This document shows positions 30,668-39,916 of a stretch of DNA of 64,000 nucleotides, in pieces. This stretch comes from Aminobacter niigataensis (GTDB taxonomy: Bacteria; Pseudomonadota; Alphaproteobacteria; Rhizobiales; Rhizobiaceae): the NCBI RefSeq assembly GCF_014200015.1, contig NZ_JACHOT010000009.1, forward strand, positions 1 to 64,000. The letters are read 5' to 3'. Every line of letters starts with the position of its first letter. Positions within the stretch are counted from its first letter, which is position 1. Below the pieces are notes generated by a model, which saw nothing but the letters and a program-made list of their open reading frames with translations, did no database searches and was not told the DNA's origin. A program made the position numbers and the translations under genes.

Positions 30668-30689
30668 CCGACACCAGAGGCAAGAGGCG

Positions 30690-31298
30690 ATGAGCGACGA
30701 CAACGTGACCGCGATGAAGCCGGCACGCGTGCTGTCGGACGCCATTCGCGATGTCAAGAACGCGACGGCGGATCGCACCGACGTCGTCGTCGACCTGCGC
30801 GAGGCCCATCGCATGCGGCTCGAATTGCTTGCCGCCGAGCTCGAGCAAGTCTTCGCCGACGTGCCAAAGGACATCGACAATTTCGACTTTGCCATATCGT
30901 CGGGCTTGCAGCCGCGACTGTGGATCGACGCCGTGAGCCATGTCGCCCTCGGTCGCGACCGCCGCACGTTCCGCTTCGTGCGCGACACCCGCATCGGACG
31001 CGTCGTCCTGGCCGAGACGACCGACACCAAGCGCGTCGCCGCCCAGGTCACCCGCTACATCGCCGAGCGGATCGTGGAGCGGCAGCAGATGATGGACGGA
31101 GGCGCCGAGCTGGCGTTGCCGAGCTTTGCCAGGGACCCTGTCGCCGAAGCGGAGCCGCCGTTGCGGCCCATCGCCCGGCCGATATGGCCACGCTTCCTGT
31201 CCGGCTTCGGCCTGCTTGTCGCCGGCGCCGTCGCCGGCATCGCGGTGATGGCCGCGCTCTACTGGCTGCGCCTCGCCGCGACCGGCGTCAGCTTCTGA
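30690..31298 (+). CDS. Hypothetical protein with C-terminal membrane anchor, candidate CtrA-regulon member
   Basis: A 202-residue protein I do not recognise as a named family. An alpha/beta region (residues about 15-130, with FDFAISSGLQPRLWIDAVSH and RRTFRFVRDTRIGRVVLAET) is followed by a proline-rich linker and one transmembrane helix near the C-terminus (FLSGFGLLVAGAVAGIAVM). An AAGAGG site supports the ATG at 30690. A perfect CtrA-type box lies directly upstream. The 3' end overlaps the convergent phosphoesterase by 11 nt. A membrane-tethered cell-cycle or envelope role is only a guess. Confidence 0.72.
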   Translation: MSDDNVTAMKPARVLSDAIRDVKNATADRTDVVVDLREAHRMRLELLAAELEQVFADVPKDIDNFDFAISSGLQPRLWIDAVSHVALGRDRRTFRFVRDTRIGRVVLAETTDTKRVAAQVTRYIAERIVERQQMMDGGAELALPSFARDPVAEAEPPLRPIARPIWPRFLSGFGLLVAGAVAGIAVMAALYWLRLAATGVSF

Positions 31299-32223
31299 CC
31301 TCGACGATCGAACGCGGAACCATTGCCGTCAGGTCAAGGCTTGCGATCTCCGCAGGCGCCATCGCAGGTCCCACCAGGCCGCGGCGGGTCAGTTTCACAT
31401 TCCAGCCGCCTGGCTCGCCCGAGATATCGATCAGGTTGAACTGCGCCGCCGGCCTGTGGCCGCCGGGCGCCTGCCCAGCGGCTGCAACGCCGACCACCGG
31501 CACCCGGCCAGTCGGTCCGTGGATCCAGTGCAGCGTCGGCAAATGCGAATGGCCGTGCAGCACCAGTTCGGTACCGTAGCGCATGACCAGGCTCTGGAAC
31601 TTGCCGATGCCGAACAGCCGCTTGTGCTGGCCCACGGCACCGCGCACCGGCGGATGATGGATCATCACCACCCGAAACAGCCCCCGCCTGCCCGTCTCCT
31701 CCAGAATGCGCGCCAGCCGTGCCGCCTGGCCTTCGCGGAAGAAACCGCTGGCCATGAAGGGTGCGGTCGCGCGCGCCGTCGACACGCCGATCAGCGCCAC
31801 GTTCTTGCGCACGCGAAGATAGGGAAAGGTGTGGCGGCCGATAGGACCATGGGAGCCGTCGCCATTCATCCATGGCGCCCAGGCGTGACAGGCCTTGTCG
31901 AAGGCACCAGGCACATAGGCGTCGTGGTTGCCCGGCACGACCGATACGTCAGCCGGCGTACCAAGCGTTTCGAGCCACAACCGCGCCAGTTCGATCTCGC
32001 CGTCGAGCGCCAGGTTGACCAGATCGCCGGTCACCGCGAGATGGTCGGGCGCCTGCGCCTTGAGGTCGGCTACAATTGTGTCGACGATGCCGTCGTGATG
32101 GTGGCGGCGCCGGTTTCGCTGCCAGTTGACGTAGCCGACCATGCGCTTGGAGGCGAGGTCGCGATAGGTTACATCCGGAAGCGGACCAAGATGGACGTCT
32201 GAGATATGCGCAAGCCTGAACAT
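31288..32223 (-). CDS. Metallophosphoesterase
   Basis: A 311-residue calcineurin-like phosphoesterase. The five metal-binding blocks are visible: SDVHLG, GDLVNL, GNHD, MIHHPP and HGHSHLP. The fold resembles 3',5'-cyclic-nucleotide phosphodiesterase (CpdA) and related DNA-repair-type esterases, but the C-terminal ~90 residues are less typical. The substrate is not determined. It is divergent from the NUDIX gene with a 38-bp gap, so their promoters must overlap. Confidence 0.85.
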   Translation of the reverse strand: MFRLAHISDVHLGPLPDVTYRDLASKRMVGYVNWQRNRRRHHHDGIVDTIVADLKAQAPDHLAVTGDLVNLALDGEIELARLWLETLGTPADVSVVPGNHDAYVPGAFDKACHAWAPWMNGDGSHGPIGRHTFPYLRVRKNVALIGVSTARATAPFMASGFFREGQAARLARILEETGRRGLFRVVMIHHPPVRGAVGQHKRLFGIGKFQSLVMRYGTELVLHGHSHLPTLHWIHGPTGRVPVVGVAAAGQAPGGHRPAAQFNLIDISGEPGGWNVKLTRRGLVGPAMAPAEIASLDLTAMVPRSIVEVRS

Positions 32224-32261
32224 CCTTCCCTTTTAGGTGACGCTGCTCCGGCTTTCCACCC

Positions 32262-32777
32262 ATGGCGGCACGCCTGATGGGGAATCACATCAAGGCCGCT
32301 CCGCAGCGCCAGAGCCTGTGGGCGCGGCTGCGAGGCAGGCTGTTTCACCTCTATTTTCTGCTGAGAAGGCCGATGACGCTCGGCGTGCGTGGCCTCGTTC
32401 ACGACAAGGCGACCAACGCCGTCTTCCTCATCCGCCACACCTACGTGCCCGGTTGGCAATTGCCTGGCGGCGGCGTCGAGATCGGCGAGACTTTTGTCGA
32501 ATCGCTGACACGCGAATTGGAGGAGGAAGGCAACATCAGCCTCACCGCGCCGCCCGTGCTGAAATCGATCCACCTCAACAAGCAGGCGACCCGGCGCGAC
32601 CATGTCGGGTTCTACCTGATCGAAGCATTCAGGCAGGACCGGCCCAAGCTGCCCGACCATGAGATCGCCGAGGCGGGATTCTTTCCGCTCGACGCCCTAC
32701 CGGAGGGTACGACGCCAGCGACGCGGCGGCGCATCGCCGAAGTCTTTGAGGGCGTGCCAGCGTCGCCGTATTGGTGA
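32262..32777 (+). CDS. NUDIX hydrolase
   Basis: A 171-residue protein with an intact Nudix box, GGVEIGETFVESLTRELEEE plus G, around residues 70-91, that coordinates Mg and cleaves nucleoside-diphosphate-linked substrates. A basic N-terminal helix (RLRGRLFHLYFLLRRP) precedes the domain. The substrate is unknown. The start at 32262 is taken as the first ATG; an in-frame ATG at 32277 is possible. The short divergent gap from the phosphoesterase suggests shared control. Confidence 0.85.
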   Translation: MAARLMGNHIKAAPQRQSLWARLRGRLFHLYFLLRRPMTLGVRGLVHDKATNAVFLIRHTYVPGWQLPGGGVEIGETFVESLTRELEEEGNISLTAPPVLKSIHLNKQATRRDHVGFYLIEAFRQDRPKLPDHEIAEAGFFPLDALPEGTTPATRRRIAEVFEGVPASPYW

Positions 32778-32790
32778 CGGACTCCCCAAA

Positions 32791-32876
32791 CCCTCACGGT
32801 GAGCTGTCGAACCACGGGTTTGGGCAAGCAGAATAGAGCCAAGCGCCCTCATGGTTCGACAGGCTCACCATGAGGG
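32791..32876. repeat. REP-like palindromic repeat pair
   Basis: Two related palindromic units, 32791-32818 and 32846-32876, lie in inverted orientation. The second is bounded by CCCTCATGGT and ACCATGAGGG and holds TTCGACAGGCTC; the first is close to its reverse complement. They sit between convergent genes, the typical place for REP/BIME-like elements. Confidence 0.65.
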
Positions 32877-32900
32877 CTACTGAGCGCCAACAGGGGGCGC

Positions 32901-33890
32901 TCAGGCCGCCTTCAACAACTTCCCGCGGTTGTGCGGTGCCAAAAAATCGACCTCCGGACCGACGGGCACGATGCCGGTCGGATTGATGCCGGTGTGGCTG
33001 CCGTAATAATGCGACTTGATGTGATGCAGGTTCACCGTCTCGGCAACGCCAGGCACCTGGTAGAGCTCGCGCAGATAGTTCGACAGGTTGGGATAATCGG
33101 CGATTCGCCTGAGATTGGTCTTGAAGTGGCCGACATAGACCGGGTCGAAGCGAACCAGCGTCGTGAACAGCCGCCAGTCGGCCTCGGTCAGCGAGTTGCC
33201 AACGAGGTAGCGTTGGCGCGACAGGCGGTCTTCCAGCGTGTCGAGCGCCGCAAACAGCTCCCCGAAGGCCTCTTCATAGGCGGCCTGGGTGGTAGCGAAG
33301 CCGGCACGGTAGACGCCGTTGTTGATCGAGGGGTAGACGAGGTCGTTCATCGCATCGATCTCGCTGCGCAGCGCCTCCGGGTAGAAATCGAGCGAGGCAT
33401 CACCCCATTCGTCGAACGCCGAGTTCAGCATGCGGATGATCTCGGACGACTCGTTGGAGACGATCGTCTTTTCCTTCTTGTCCCACAGCACCGGCACGGT
33501 GACGCGGCCCGAATAGGTCGGGTCGGCCTTGGTGTAGAGCTGGTGCAGGAAGTCGAGCCCGTAGAGCGTGTCGCCGGTGGCGCCGTCGTCGGTGCGGAAG
33601 GTCCAGCCGTTCTCACCCATGAAATGATGCACGACCGACACCGAGATGATGTCCTCGAGCTTCTTCAGCGCGCGGAAGATCAGGGTCCTGTGCGCCCACG
33701 GACAGGCGAGCGAGACATAGAGATGGTAGCGCCCCGGCTCGGCCTTGAAGCCGCGCGTGCGGCCTTCCGCCGGCTTGCCGTCAGCGGTGATCCAGTCGCG
33801 CCATTGCGCATGCGAGCGCACGAATTTGCCGCCTGTCGACTTGGTGTCGTACCAGCGGTCCTGCCATTTGCCTTCGACCAGCAATCCCAT
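32901..33890 (-). CDS. yqjG: Glutathionyl-hydroquinone reductase (Xi-class GST, YqjG-like)
   Basis: A 329-residue Xi-class glutathione transferase. The thioredoxin-fold half carries the catalytic-Cys motif SLACPWAHRT near residue 63 and the glutathione-binding VPVLWDKKEKTIVSNESSEI. The helical half ends with HHIKSHYYGSHTGINPTGIV, a family hallmark. It reduces glutathionyl-hydroquinones, releasing GSSG. An AAAGGA site supports the ATG at 33890; a longer frame to 33962 looks spurious. Monocistronic. Confidence 0.9.
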   Translation of the reverse strand: MGLLVEGKWQDRWYDTKSTGGKFVRSHAQWRDWITADGKPAEGRTRGFKAEPGRYHLYVSLACPWAHRTLIFRALKKLEDIISVSVVHHFMGENGWTFRTDDGATGDTLYGLDFLHQLYTKADPTYSGRVTVPVLWDKKEKTIVSNESSEIIRMLNSAFDEWGDASLDFYPEALRSEIDAMNDLVYPSINNGVYRAGFATTQAAYEEAFGELFAALDTLEDRLSRQRYLVGNSLTEADWRLFTTLVRFDPVYVGHFKTNLRRIADYPNLSNYLRELYQVPGVAETVNLHHIKSHYYGSHTGINPTGIVPVGPEVDFLAPHNRGKLLKAA

Positions 33891-34164
33891 CGTGAAATCC
33901 TTTCGTTTGCCAGCATGTAGGGCATGACACCGGCAATCCGAAGGTCCGCATCCTGAACGCATCGTTCAACGTTGCGCGCACATCGGCGAAATCCGCGATG
34001 GACGACCACGCGAAATGATGATAGCGGGCATTTCGATGTCACATTGCTTTGCAAATATCCGGATTGACCGACGACGAATGAGCGCACGCGCCTGAGGCGC
34101 TGACTTGCGAACGCTGCGGCTTGGCTCGCGGCACCTCATCCCAGGACACCGGACTGCAACGAAC

Positions 34165-34701
34165 ATGACCCTCGCCGACGTCACCTATCTGCCGGAAGCT
34201 CCGGCGCACGACCTCGAAATCGACGACATCAACGCCGAGGCCTTCGGCCCGGGCCGTTTCACCCGCGCTGCCTACAAGATCCGCGAAGGCGGCCCGCACG
34301 ACCGCTCCTTGTCTTTTGTCGCCATGCACGCCGGCCAGGTCGTCGCCTCTGTGCGCATGACGCCGATCGCTGCCGGCGAAGGCCGCGCCCAGATGCTGGG
34401 ACCACTCGCCGTGCGGCCCGACTTCAAGAACCTCGGCATCGGCCGCAAGCTCGTCACCATGGCGCTGGCTGCAGCCGCCAAGGCCAATGAGCCGGCGGTG
34501 ATCCTGGTCGGCGACGAACCCTATTACGGACCACTCGGTTTTGCCCGCATTCCACGCGGGCAGATCGAGATGCCGCGCCCCGTCGACCTCAACCGCCTGC
34601 TCGCACACGAGGTCGTTCCCGGTGCGGTCGCGCTGCTGTCGGGCGAAGTCTGCCACGCCGACCTGGCCAAGACCCCGCAACGCGTGGCCGAGCCCGCCTG
34701 A
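34165..34701 (+). CDS. GNAT-family N-acetyltransferase
   Basis: A 178-residue YhbS-like GNAT protein. The acetyl-CoA-binding signature is in [19 protein letters not shown], preceded by MLGPLAV and followed by [17 protein letters not shown]. The acceptor is unknown. The start at 34165 lacks a strong ribosome-binding site, but upstream frames have no family similarity. The SDR gene follows 103 nt later. Confidence 0.82.
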   Translation: MTLADVTYLPEAPAHDLEIDDINAEAFGPGRFTRAAYKIREGGPHDRSLSFVAMHAGQVVASVRMTPIAAGEGRAQMLGPLAVRPDFKNLGIGRKLVTMALAAAAKANEPAVILVGDEPYYGPLGFARIPRGQIEMPRPVDLNRLLAHEVVPGAVALLSGEVCHADLAKTPQRVAEPA

Positions 34702-34804
34702 ACCCGACTGCCCTTTCCGTGCAGAGCGCGGTCTTAATACCGATTTCGGTTTTCAGGCCGATGCGATAGACCATCCGTTCACAGCAAGAAGAGGACAGGC
34801 TGAC

Positions 34805-35566
34805 ATGAATCCAAACGGGCAGATCGCAGTGGTCACCGGCGCCGGCTCCGGCCTTGGCGAGGCAACCGCACGCGCACTCGCAGCCAAGGGCGCCAAGGTT
34901 GCGATCTTCGACCTCAGCCTCGAACGGGCCGAAAAGGTTGCCGCTGACATCGGTGGCGTGGCGGTTCGCTGCGACGTCAGCAACGAGGAAAGCGCTGTCG
35001 CCGCCTTCGCCGAAGTCGCCGCCAAGCTCGGAACCCCGCGCATCCTCGTCAACTGCGCCGGCATCGCCGTCGGTGTGAAGACAGTCGGCAAGGACGGGCC
35101 GCACCCGCTGAGCGTCTTCCGCCAGGTGGTCGAGGTCAATCTGATCGGCTCGTTCAACATGATCCGCCTGTTCGCCGACGGTGCGGCCAAGCTCGAGCCG
35201 TTGCAGGGCGGCGAGCGCGGCGTCATCATCAGCACGGCATCGGTCGCCGCCTATGACGGCCAGATCGGCCAGGCCGCCTACTCCGCATCCAAGGGCGGCG
35301 TCGTCGGCATGACGCTGCCGATCGCCCGCGACCTCTCCCGTTCGGGCATCCGCGTCGCCACGATCGCGCCCGGCATCTTCAAGACGCCGATGATGGCGGC
35401 GATGCCGCAGGAGGTGCAGGATTCGCTCGGTGCCGCCGTGCCGTTCCCGCCGCGCCTCGGCGAGCCGTCGGAATATGCGGCCCTTGCCCTGCACATCGTC
35501 GAGAACCAGATGCTCAACGGCGAAACCATCCGCCTCGACGGTGCCATCCGCATGGCGCCGAAATAA
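34805..35566 (+). CDS. SDR-family oxidoreductase (3-hydroxyacyl-CoA dehydrogenase type-2-like)
   Basis: A 253-residue short-chain dehydrogenase. It has the cofactor motif TGAGSGLG at residue 11, NCAG near 90, and the catalytic Ser...YSASK pair (TASVAAYDG, then AAYSASKGG). The C-terminal [20 protein letters not shown]-like stretch resembles HSD17B10-type 3-hydroxyacyl-CoA dehydrogenases, which prefer NAD. AAGAGGA lies upstream of the ATG. A short hairpin follows the stop. Confidence 0.87.
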   Translation: MNPNGQIAVVTGAGSGLGEATARALAAKGAKVAIFDLSLERAEKVAADIGGVAVRCDVSNEESAVAAFAEVAAKLGTPRILVNCAGIAVGVKTVGKDGPHPLSVFRQVVEVNLIGSFNMIRLFADGAAKLEPLQGGERGVIISTASVAAYDGQIGQAAYSASKGGVVGMTLPIARDLSRSGIRVATIAPGIFKTPMMAAMPQEVQDSLGAAVPFPPRLGEPSEYAALALHIVENQMLNGETIRLDGAIRMAPK

Positions 35567-35599
35567 GCTCCTGACGTCTGCAATTCGTCTATCGTACAG

Positions 35600-35622
35600 C
35601 CCCGGACGCGCAAGCTCCGGGG
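35600..35622 (+). terminator. Probable terminator after the SDR gene
   Basis: A 7-bp stem CCCCGGA/TCCGGGG with a 9-nt loop is followed by TTGTCTCGTCTT, 34 nt after the SDR stop. Confidence 0.5.
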
Positions 35623-35699
35623 TTGTCTCGTCTTGGACAAGGCACGCCCTTGCCAAACCTGCGAGGATAAAGATAAGTAGATTGAATTATTCATATTTG

Positions 35700-36476
35700 A
35701 TGGTGAAGGTGTTGGAAGAGCGCAAGAAGGATGTCATCCGCGAAACCGATGCAGAGGCGATCGCGCTGGCGCGTTCGCTGATGCGCACCGCGCGGCATGG
35801 CGCGCTCGCCGTCATCGAGCCGGAAACCGGCGCCCCGCTGGCCAGCCGCGTCGGCACCGCAACCGATGTCGACGGCACGCCGCTGATCCTGATCTCCGGC
35901 CTCTCCGCCCACACCAAGGGCATCGTCGCCGATCCGCGTTGCTCGCTTCTCGTCGGCGAGATCGGCAAGGGCGACCCGCTCGCCTATCCGCGCATCACGC
36001 TGTTCTGCCGGGCGGTTCGCCTGGAGCGCGGCACGCCGGAGCAGGCCCGCGCCGAACGCCGCTACATCAACCGCAACCCGAAGGCCAAGCTTTATGTCGG
36101 GCTTGGCGATTTCGCCATTTATCGGCTCGAACTGGAGCGCGCCAACCTCAATGGCGGCTTCGGCAAGGCCTATCTGCTCAGCCGCGACGACCTGCTGCTG
36201 CAAGGCCCGGCGGTAGACGCCATTGCCGGCGCCGAACAGTCGGCGCTCGATCACATGAATTCCGATCACCGCGAGGCGATCGCCATCTACGCCAGCCATT
36301 TCGGCAAGCTCACCGACGGTGCCTGGACGCTCAGCGGCTTCGATCCGGAGGGGATGGATCTTGCCGCCGGCGACGAAACCGGACGGGTAGTTTTCCCGGA
36401 AATGCTTGTCGAAGCCGCCGATCTCAGGCGCAGCCTTGTCGAAATGGCAAGAGTAGGCCGCGAAGCAAAGTCTTGA
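35700..36476 (+). CDS. HugZ-like pyridoxamine-5'-phosphate-oxidase-fold protein with DUF2470 tail
   Basis: A 258-residue protein. The N-terminal split-barrel flavin/heme-binding domain (residues about 15-155, with ARHGALAVIEPETGAPLASR and GRAVRLERGT-type blocks) is followed by a DUF2470-type domain with HMNSDHREAIAIYASHFG. HugZ-family proteins bind and degrade heme for iron use; others are general FMN proteins. The start at 35700 is uncertain: a GTG at 35703 and a TTG 18 nt upstream are alternatives, and no strong ribosome-binding site is seen. Confidence 0.75.
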   Translation: MVKVLEERKKDVIRETDAEAIALARSLMRTARHGALAVIEPETGAPLASRVGTATDVDGTPLILISGLSAHTKGIVADPRCSLLVGEIGKGDPLAYPRITLFCRAVRLERGTPEQARAERRYINRNPKAKLYVGLGDFAIYRLELERANLNGGFGKAYLLSRDDLLLQGPAVDAIAGAEQSALDHMNSDHREAIAIYASHFGKLTDGAWTLSGFDPEGMDLAAGDETGRVVFPEMLVEAADLRRSLVEMARVGREAKS

Positions 36477-36606
36477 TTTTTTAGAGGAAAGCTGATTTCT
36501 GCTGGTTTTGTTAGATCATTCATTGATTCCATTGAGGATCTGGCGTGGTAATTCGGTGTTGTTGCCCCCATGACGCCGGAAAGCATTGAAGATACACGGG
36601 GTTCGC

Positions 36607-36903
36607 ATGAAACCGAAGAAATTGACGGCAAACGCGGAAGCCGCAGCCTCATTGCTCACGCTTATGGGCAATGAAAAGCGGCTGATGATCATGAGCCACC
36701 TGCTCGACACTGAGATGTCGGTCGGGGCCATCGCTGAAAAAGTGTCGCTGAGCCAGTCGGCGCTTTCGCAGCATCTTGCGCGGCTGCGCAACGAGGAGCT
36801 GGTCGAGACACGTCGCGACCGGCAGATGATCTATTATACCTGCAAGTCGGAAGCCGTGCGCAAGCTGCTCGGCACGCTGGAAGGCATTTTCGACGACGCC
36901 TGA
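36607..36903 (+). CDS. ArsR-family transcriptional regulator, NolR-like
   Basis: A 98-residue winged-helix regulator: LLTLMGNEKRLMIMSHLL, the recognition helix VSLSQSALSQHLARLR, and the wing RRDRQMIYYTCKSE. It has no CxC metal-binding motif. The sequence strongly recalls NolR, the rhizobial repressor of nodulation and core functions, though that assignment is by eye. An ACGGGG site precedes the ATG. The upstream 130 bp is AT-rich, suggesting a promoter. The TrmH-family gene follows 58 nt later. Confidence 0.82.
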   Translation: MKPKKLTANAEAAASLLTLMGNEKRLMIMSHLLDTEMSVGAIAEKVSLSQSALSQHLARLRNEELVETRRDRQMIYYTCKSEAVRKLLGTLEGIFDDA

Positions 36904-36961
36904 CGGGCATCCATGCCTTTTCGGCTCCCATAGCGGCCTGCCCTCCGCTATGGAGCAAGCC

Positions 36962-37765
36962 ATGAACATCATCCGCATCGAAGACCCGGCAGACCCTCGT
37001 GTCGCGCCCTATCTCAGCATCCGCGAGCGCGATCTGGTCGGCCGCGAAGGGCGCTTCATTGCCGAAGGCAAGGTTGTGCTGAACGTACTGTTCGCCGCCG
37101 GCAGGTTTCAGGCAGAATCGGTGCTGGTCCTCGAAAACCGCCTCGCCGGCATGACCGAGACGCTCGGCTTCGCGCCCGAAGGCATGCCCGTCTACGTCGC
37201 CTCCGCTGCCGTCATCGACGCCATTGCCGGCTTCCACATGCATCGCGGCATCCTCGCCATCGGCAACAAGGGCTCAGCCCCTTCGGCCGACGAGATGCTG
37301 GCCGCCCTGCCCGAGCGCGCGCTGGTCGCGGTTCCGGTGGGCATTTCCAACCACGACAATATCGGCTCGATCTTCCGCAATGCCGCGGCCTTCGGTGCAG
37401 ATGCGGTGCTGCTCGACGAAACCTGCTGCGATCCGCTCTACCGCAAGGCGATCAGGGTCTCGGTGGGCGCCGCACTCAAGGTGCCCTTCGCCATCGGTGG
37501 AACGGCCGGCGAACTCGCCGACGCGCTGTCGCGCCATGGCTTCGAGCAACTCGCGCTATCGCCGGCTGGAAAAGCTGACATCCGCGACATTCGACGCCCG
37601 AAGCGCCTGGCGCTCTATCTCGGCACCGAAGGCGACGGCCTGCCGGAACCGCTGCTGAAGCGGCTGACGACGGCAAGGATCAGGATGGCGCCGGGCTTCG
37701 ACAGCCTCAACGTCGCGGCCGCCTCGGCGATCGCGCTGCATCATTTCACGGATGCAACCGGATAG
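36962..37765 (+). CDS. TrmH/SpoU-family RNA 2'-O-methyltransferase
   Basis: A 267-residue SPOUT methyltransferase. An N-terminal L30e-like substrate-recognition domain (to about 105) precedes the knotted SAM domain, with motif 1 SNHDNIGSIFRNAAAFG, motif 2 LYLGTEGDGLP and motif 3 FDSLNVAAASAIALH. It methylates ribose in tRNA or rRNA; the target is not inferable. GGAGC lies before the ATG at 36962, favouring it over an ATG at 36950. Confidence 0.87.
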   Translation: MNIIRIEDPADPRVAPYLSIRERDLVGREGRFIAEGKVVLNVLFAAGRFQAESVLVLENRLAGMTETLGFAPEGMPVYVASAAVIDAIAGFHMHRGILAIGNKGSAPSADEMLAALPERALVAVPVGISNHDNIGSIFRNAAAFGADAVLLDETCCDPLYRKAIRVSVGAALKVPFAIGGTAGELADALSRHGFEQLALSPAGKADIRDIRRPKRLALYLGTEGDGLPEPLLKRLTTARIRMAPGFDSLNVAAASAIALHHFTDATG

Positions 37766-37767
37766 AC

Positions 37768-38895
37768 CTATTCGGCAGGCGGGGACTTCTGCAGAGCCCT
37801 GACCCGATCGGCGAGGCTGATCATCGCCGGCCCGTCATCATTGGTCGGAGCCGGGGTGCCGCCCGCCTTTGCGAGTGCCTGGGCGATGGGCGATTCCGGT
37901 CCCTCGAGCCGCGCCGTGAGTGCCACGACTTCGGCCGCGAGTTCGTGCATCTGCTCGCGCAGCACAGAGTCTTCGCCCGCAACCGGCGCAGATCGCCCTG
38001 CCCGGGCAAGTTCGCCCTTCAGCCGCTTGTTCTCGCGCAGGAGCGTAGTCAGCCGGCCTTCGAGACGTTCGCGCTCGGCCGATGGAGCGGTTTCATTGTT
38101 CATGCTGCCGGCCTCCTGCGCCGCCGGCGCACTTTTCAGTTGCGCGCGTACGCGGGCAAGTTCGCCCTCGCGCCGCTCGATCTTGTCGTCGCGATCGCTC
38201 AGCGACGTCACCATTTGCTGCAACTTCTTGTCGAGGTCCGCAGCGCGCCTGGTTTCCGCCGTCAACGCCTCGCGCACGGCCTTGTTGTCGGCTTCGAGCT
38301 CACTCACGCGCCGATCCGTGTCTTTTCGCTGATGGCGCAGCGCCGACATGTCGTCCGACAACTTTCCCATCTCGCTCTCGCGGCTCACCAGTTCGATCTG
38401 GCGATTGCTGGATGAAAGGCTGGCTTCGTCATAAAGCCTGCCCATCTCCTCGATTTCCTCGGAGCGCTTCTCCAGCAGCCGCTCGGCCTCGGCGAGCTGG
38501 GCGGCGAGCGCCTTGACCTGCTCGTCGCGCTTGCCGACCTCTTCATGCAGATTGCCGCGCTTGGCCTCGAGCTCGCTGACAACCCGGTCCTTCTCGGCAT
38601 GGCCGTCGGCAACCAGCTTCTTTGCCTCGCGGTGGCGGCTGAGCTCGATGGCTTGCGCCAGCACCTTTTCCTGCGAAGCCTTGAGTTGGACCTCGACCTT
38701 GCGCAGGGCCATGGCATGTTCGGCGCGGAGACTGTCCTTGTCGGCGCGAATCTCGTCCAGTGTCATGGGAAGCTTCGCCTGGACCCTTTGCCGCGTAACC
38801 GAAACGGCGCGCCGCCATACCGACGGCGCGACCAGCAGCACGAGAAACCCGGCGGTCAGGAAGCCAAGAACGAAAAACAGGATCGACTGGACCAA
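37768..38895 (-). CDS. Membrane-anchored coiled-coil protein of unknown function
   Basis: A 375-residue protein. One N-terminal transmembrane helix (residues 3-25, SILFFVLGFLTAGFLVLLVA) is followed by a long charged coiled coil rich in Glu/Lys/Arg (about 45-320) and a short Pro/Asp-rich tail. No enzymatic motif is seen. The topology (N-in anchor, cytoplasmic or periplasmic rod) resembles proteins acting at the division plane or envelope, but that is speculation. The start appears to be TTG at 38895. It sits next to the CtrA-controlled block and is convergent with the TrmH gene. Confidence 0.75.
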   Translation of the reverse strand: MVQSILFFVLGFLTAGFLVLLVAPSVWRRAVSVTRQRVQAKLPMTLDEIRADKDSLRAEHAMALRKVEVQLKASQEKVLAQAIELSRHREAKKLVADGHAEKDRVVSELEAKRGNLHEEVGKRDEQVKALAAQLAEAERLLEKRSEEIEEMGRLYDEASLSSSNRQIELVSRESEMGKLSDDMSALRHQRKDTDRRVSELEADNKAVREALTAETRRAADLDKKLQQMVTSLSDRDDKIERREGELARVRAQLKSAPAAQEAGSMNNETAPSAERERLEGRLTTLLRENKRLKGELARAGRSAPVAGEDSVLREQMHELAAEVVALTARLEGPESPIAQALAKAGGTPAPTNDDGPAMISLADRVRALQKSPPAE

Positions 38896-39000
38896 GGCAC
38901 ATTACCCGTTACGGACAGGCCGACTTTGCCATGTTCCCATGGCAGGAATCCAGCACCGCTGCAAACGCTATGGCACCCGACCAGCCTGTTCTTCACACAA

Positions 39001-39582
39001 TCAGAAGGGATTCCACGTCGGCTGCTGCGTCAACTTCAGGTAGCCGAGATTGACCCCCAGTCGCGCCCCCACGCCCGTGCGCACCGGCACCAGCAGGATG
39101 TTGCCGCGCTTGAGCACGTTGAAACCGACGCCGGCAACGATATAGGCCGAACCGGCAACACCGCCGTAGCGGTCGTAGAGATTATTGATGTCGTCCAGAT
39201 TGTAGACGAGGATCATCGTCCGCGAGCCTTGGCCACCGAAATCCCAGCCAAGCGAAGGCCCCTGCCAGAACACCTTATGGTCGCCGGCATTCTTGGTATA
39301 GAGCGTGCCTTCGCCATAGGTCAGGCCGCCGACAAAGGCGCCGGAACCCTCTTCGCCCAGTACATAGCCGTTAGGCAGGCCGTAAGACGCGAAAACCTTC
39401 TCGACGACGCTGGCGAGACCGCCCGAGGTCGAGCCGAAAAACCGGTGTCCGGAATCGAGGATCTCCTGCGCCGTGTATTGCTGCGCGCGAGACGCAGATG
39501 TCGAAAATGCCAGAACGCCGACAAGGACGAACATCGCGGCAACTAGCCGGGCGAACGTCCGGCCATAGAATCGGGAAATCAT
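39001..39582 (-). CDS. eipA: EipA-like DUF1134 envelope-integrity protein
   Basis: A 193-residue exported protein. The signal peptide (RLVAAMFVLVGVLAFSTSAS, cleaved near SRAQQ) is followed by a DUF1134 domain: YTAQEILDSGHRFFG, GLASVVEKVFASYGLPNGYV, GPSLGWDFGGQGSRTMILVY and GVGARLGVNLGYLKLT. In Brucella the homologue EipA is periplasmic, needed under cell-wall stress, and transcribed under CtrA control. Here it lies 335 bp from the divergent chpT. I see only a partial CtrA-like sequence (AACCATTAAAC at about 39695) in the gap. Confidence 0.88.
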   Translation of the reverse strand: MISRFYGRTFARLVAAMFVLVGVLAFSTSASRAQQYTAQEILDSGHRFFGSTSGGLASVVEKVFASYGLPNGYVLGEEGSGAFVGGLTYGEGTLYTKNAGDHKVFWQGPSLGWDFGGQGSRTMILVYNLDDINNLYDRYGGVAGSAYIVAGVGFNVLKRGNILLVPVRTGVGARLGVNLGYLKLTQQPTWNPF

Positions 39583-39916
39583 GCTTCCAAATCTCCGTCA
39601 GGGAGCACACTTTCTCCGACGCCCCGGACTGCTGCTGCTCTTGATCGGCAGCTGGCTCGTCCAACTCCGGCAAACTATGCCGTAATCCTTTTTCAACCAT
39701 TAAACTGCCTGATGAAGATGGCGGATCGAAGGCATAAAACCCTGTGGAAAGGCCGGATTTGCGCCCAAATGTAGGCGTTTTAATCAAGTGCAGTATGCTG
39801 ATTCTTGCCGCCGTTACCGGCGCTGTGTAACCAAGAGTACCGTCGACCAGCCCTGATTCGCATTGGTGGGTCCTGGTCTCATTTTGAACTTAAGCTGCTG
39901 CCGAGGGATGTCGTTC
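39583..39916. other. Intergenic region between eipA and chpT
   Basis: About 330 bp between divergent genes. It is AT-rich for this genome and contains AACCATTAAAC, a partial CtrA-type sequence, but no full TTAA-N7-TTAA box. I see no convincing small gene. It probably holds both promoters. Confidence 0.4.
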
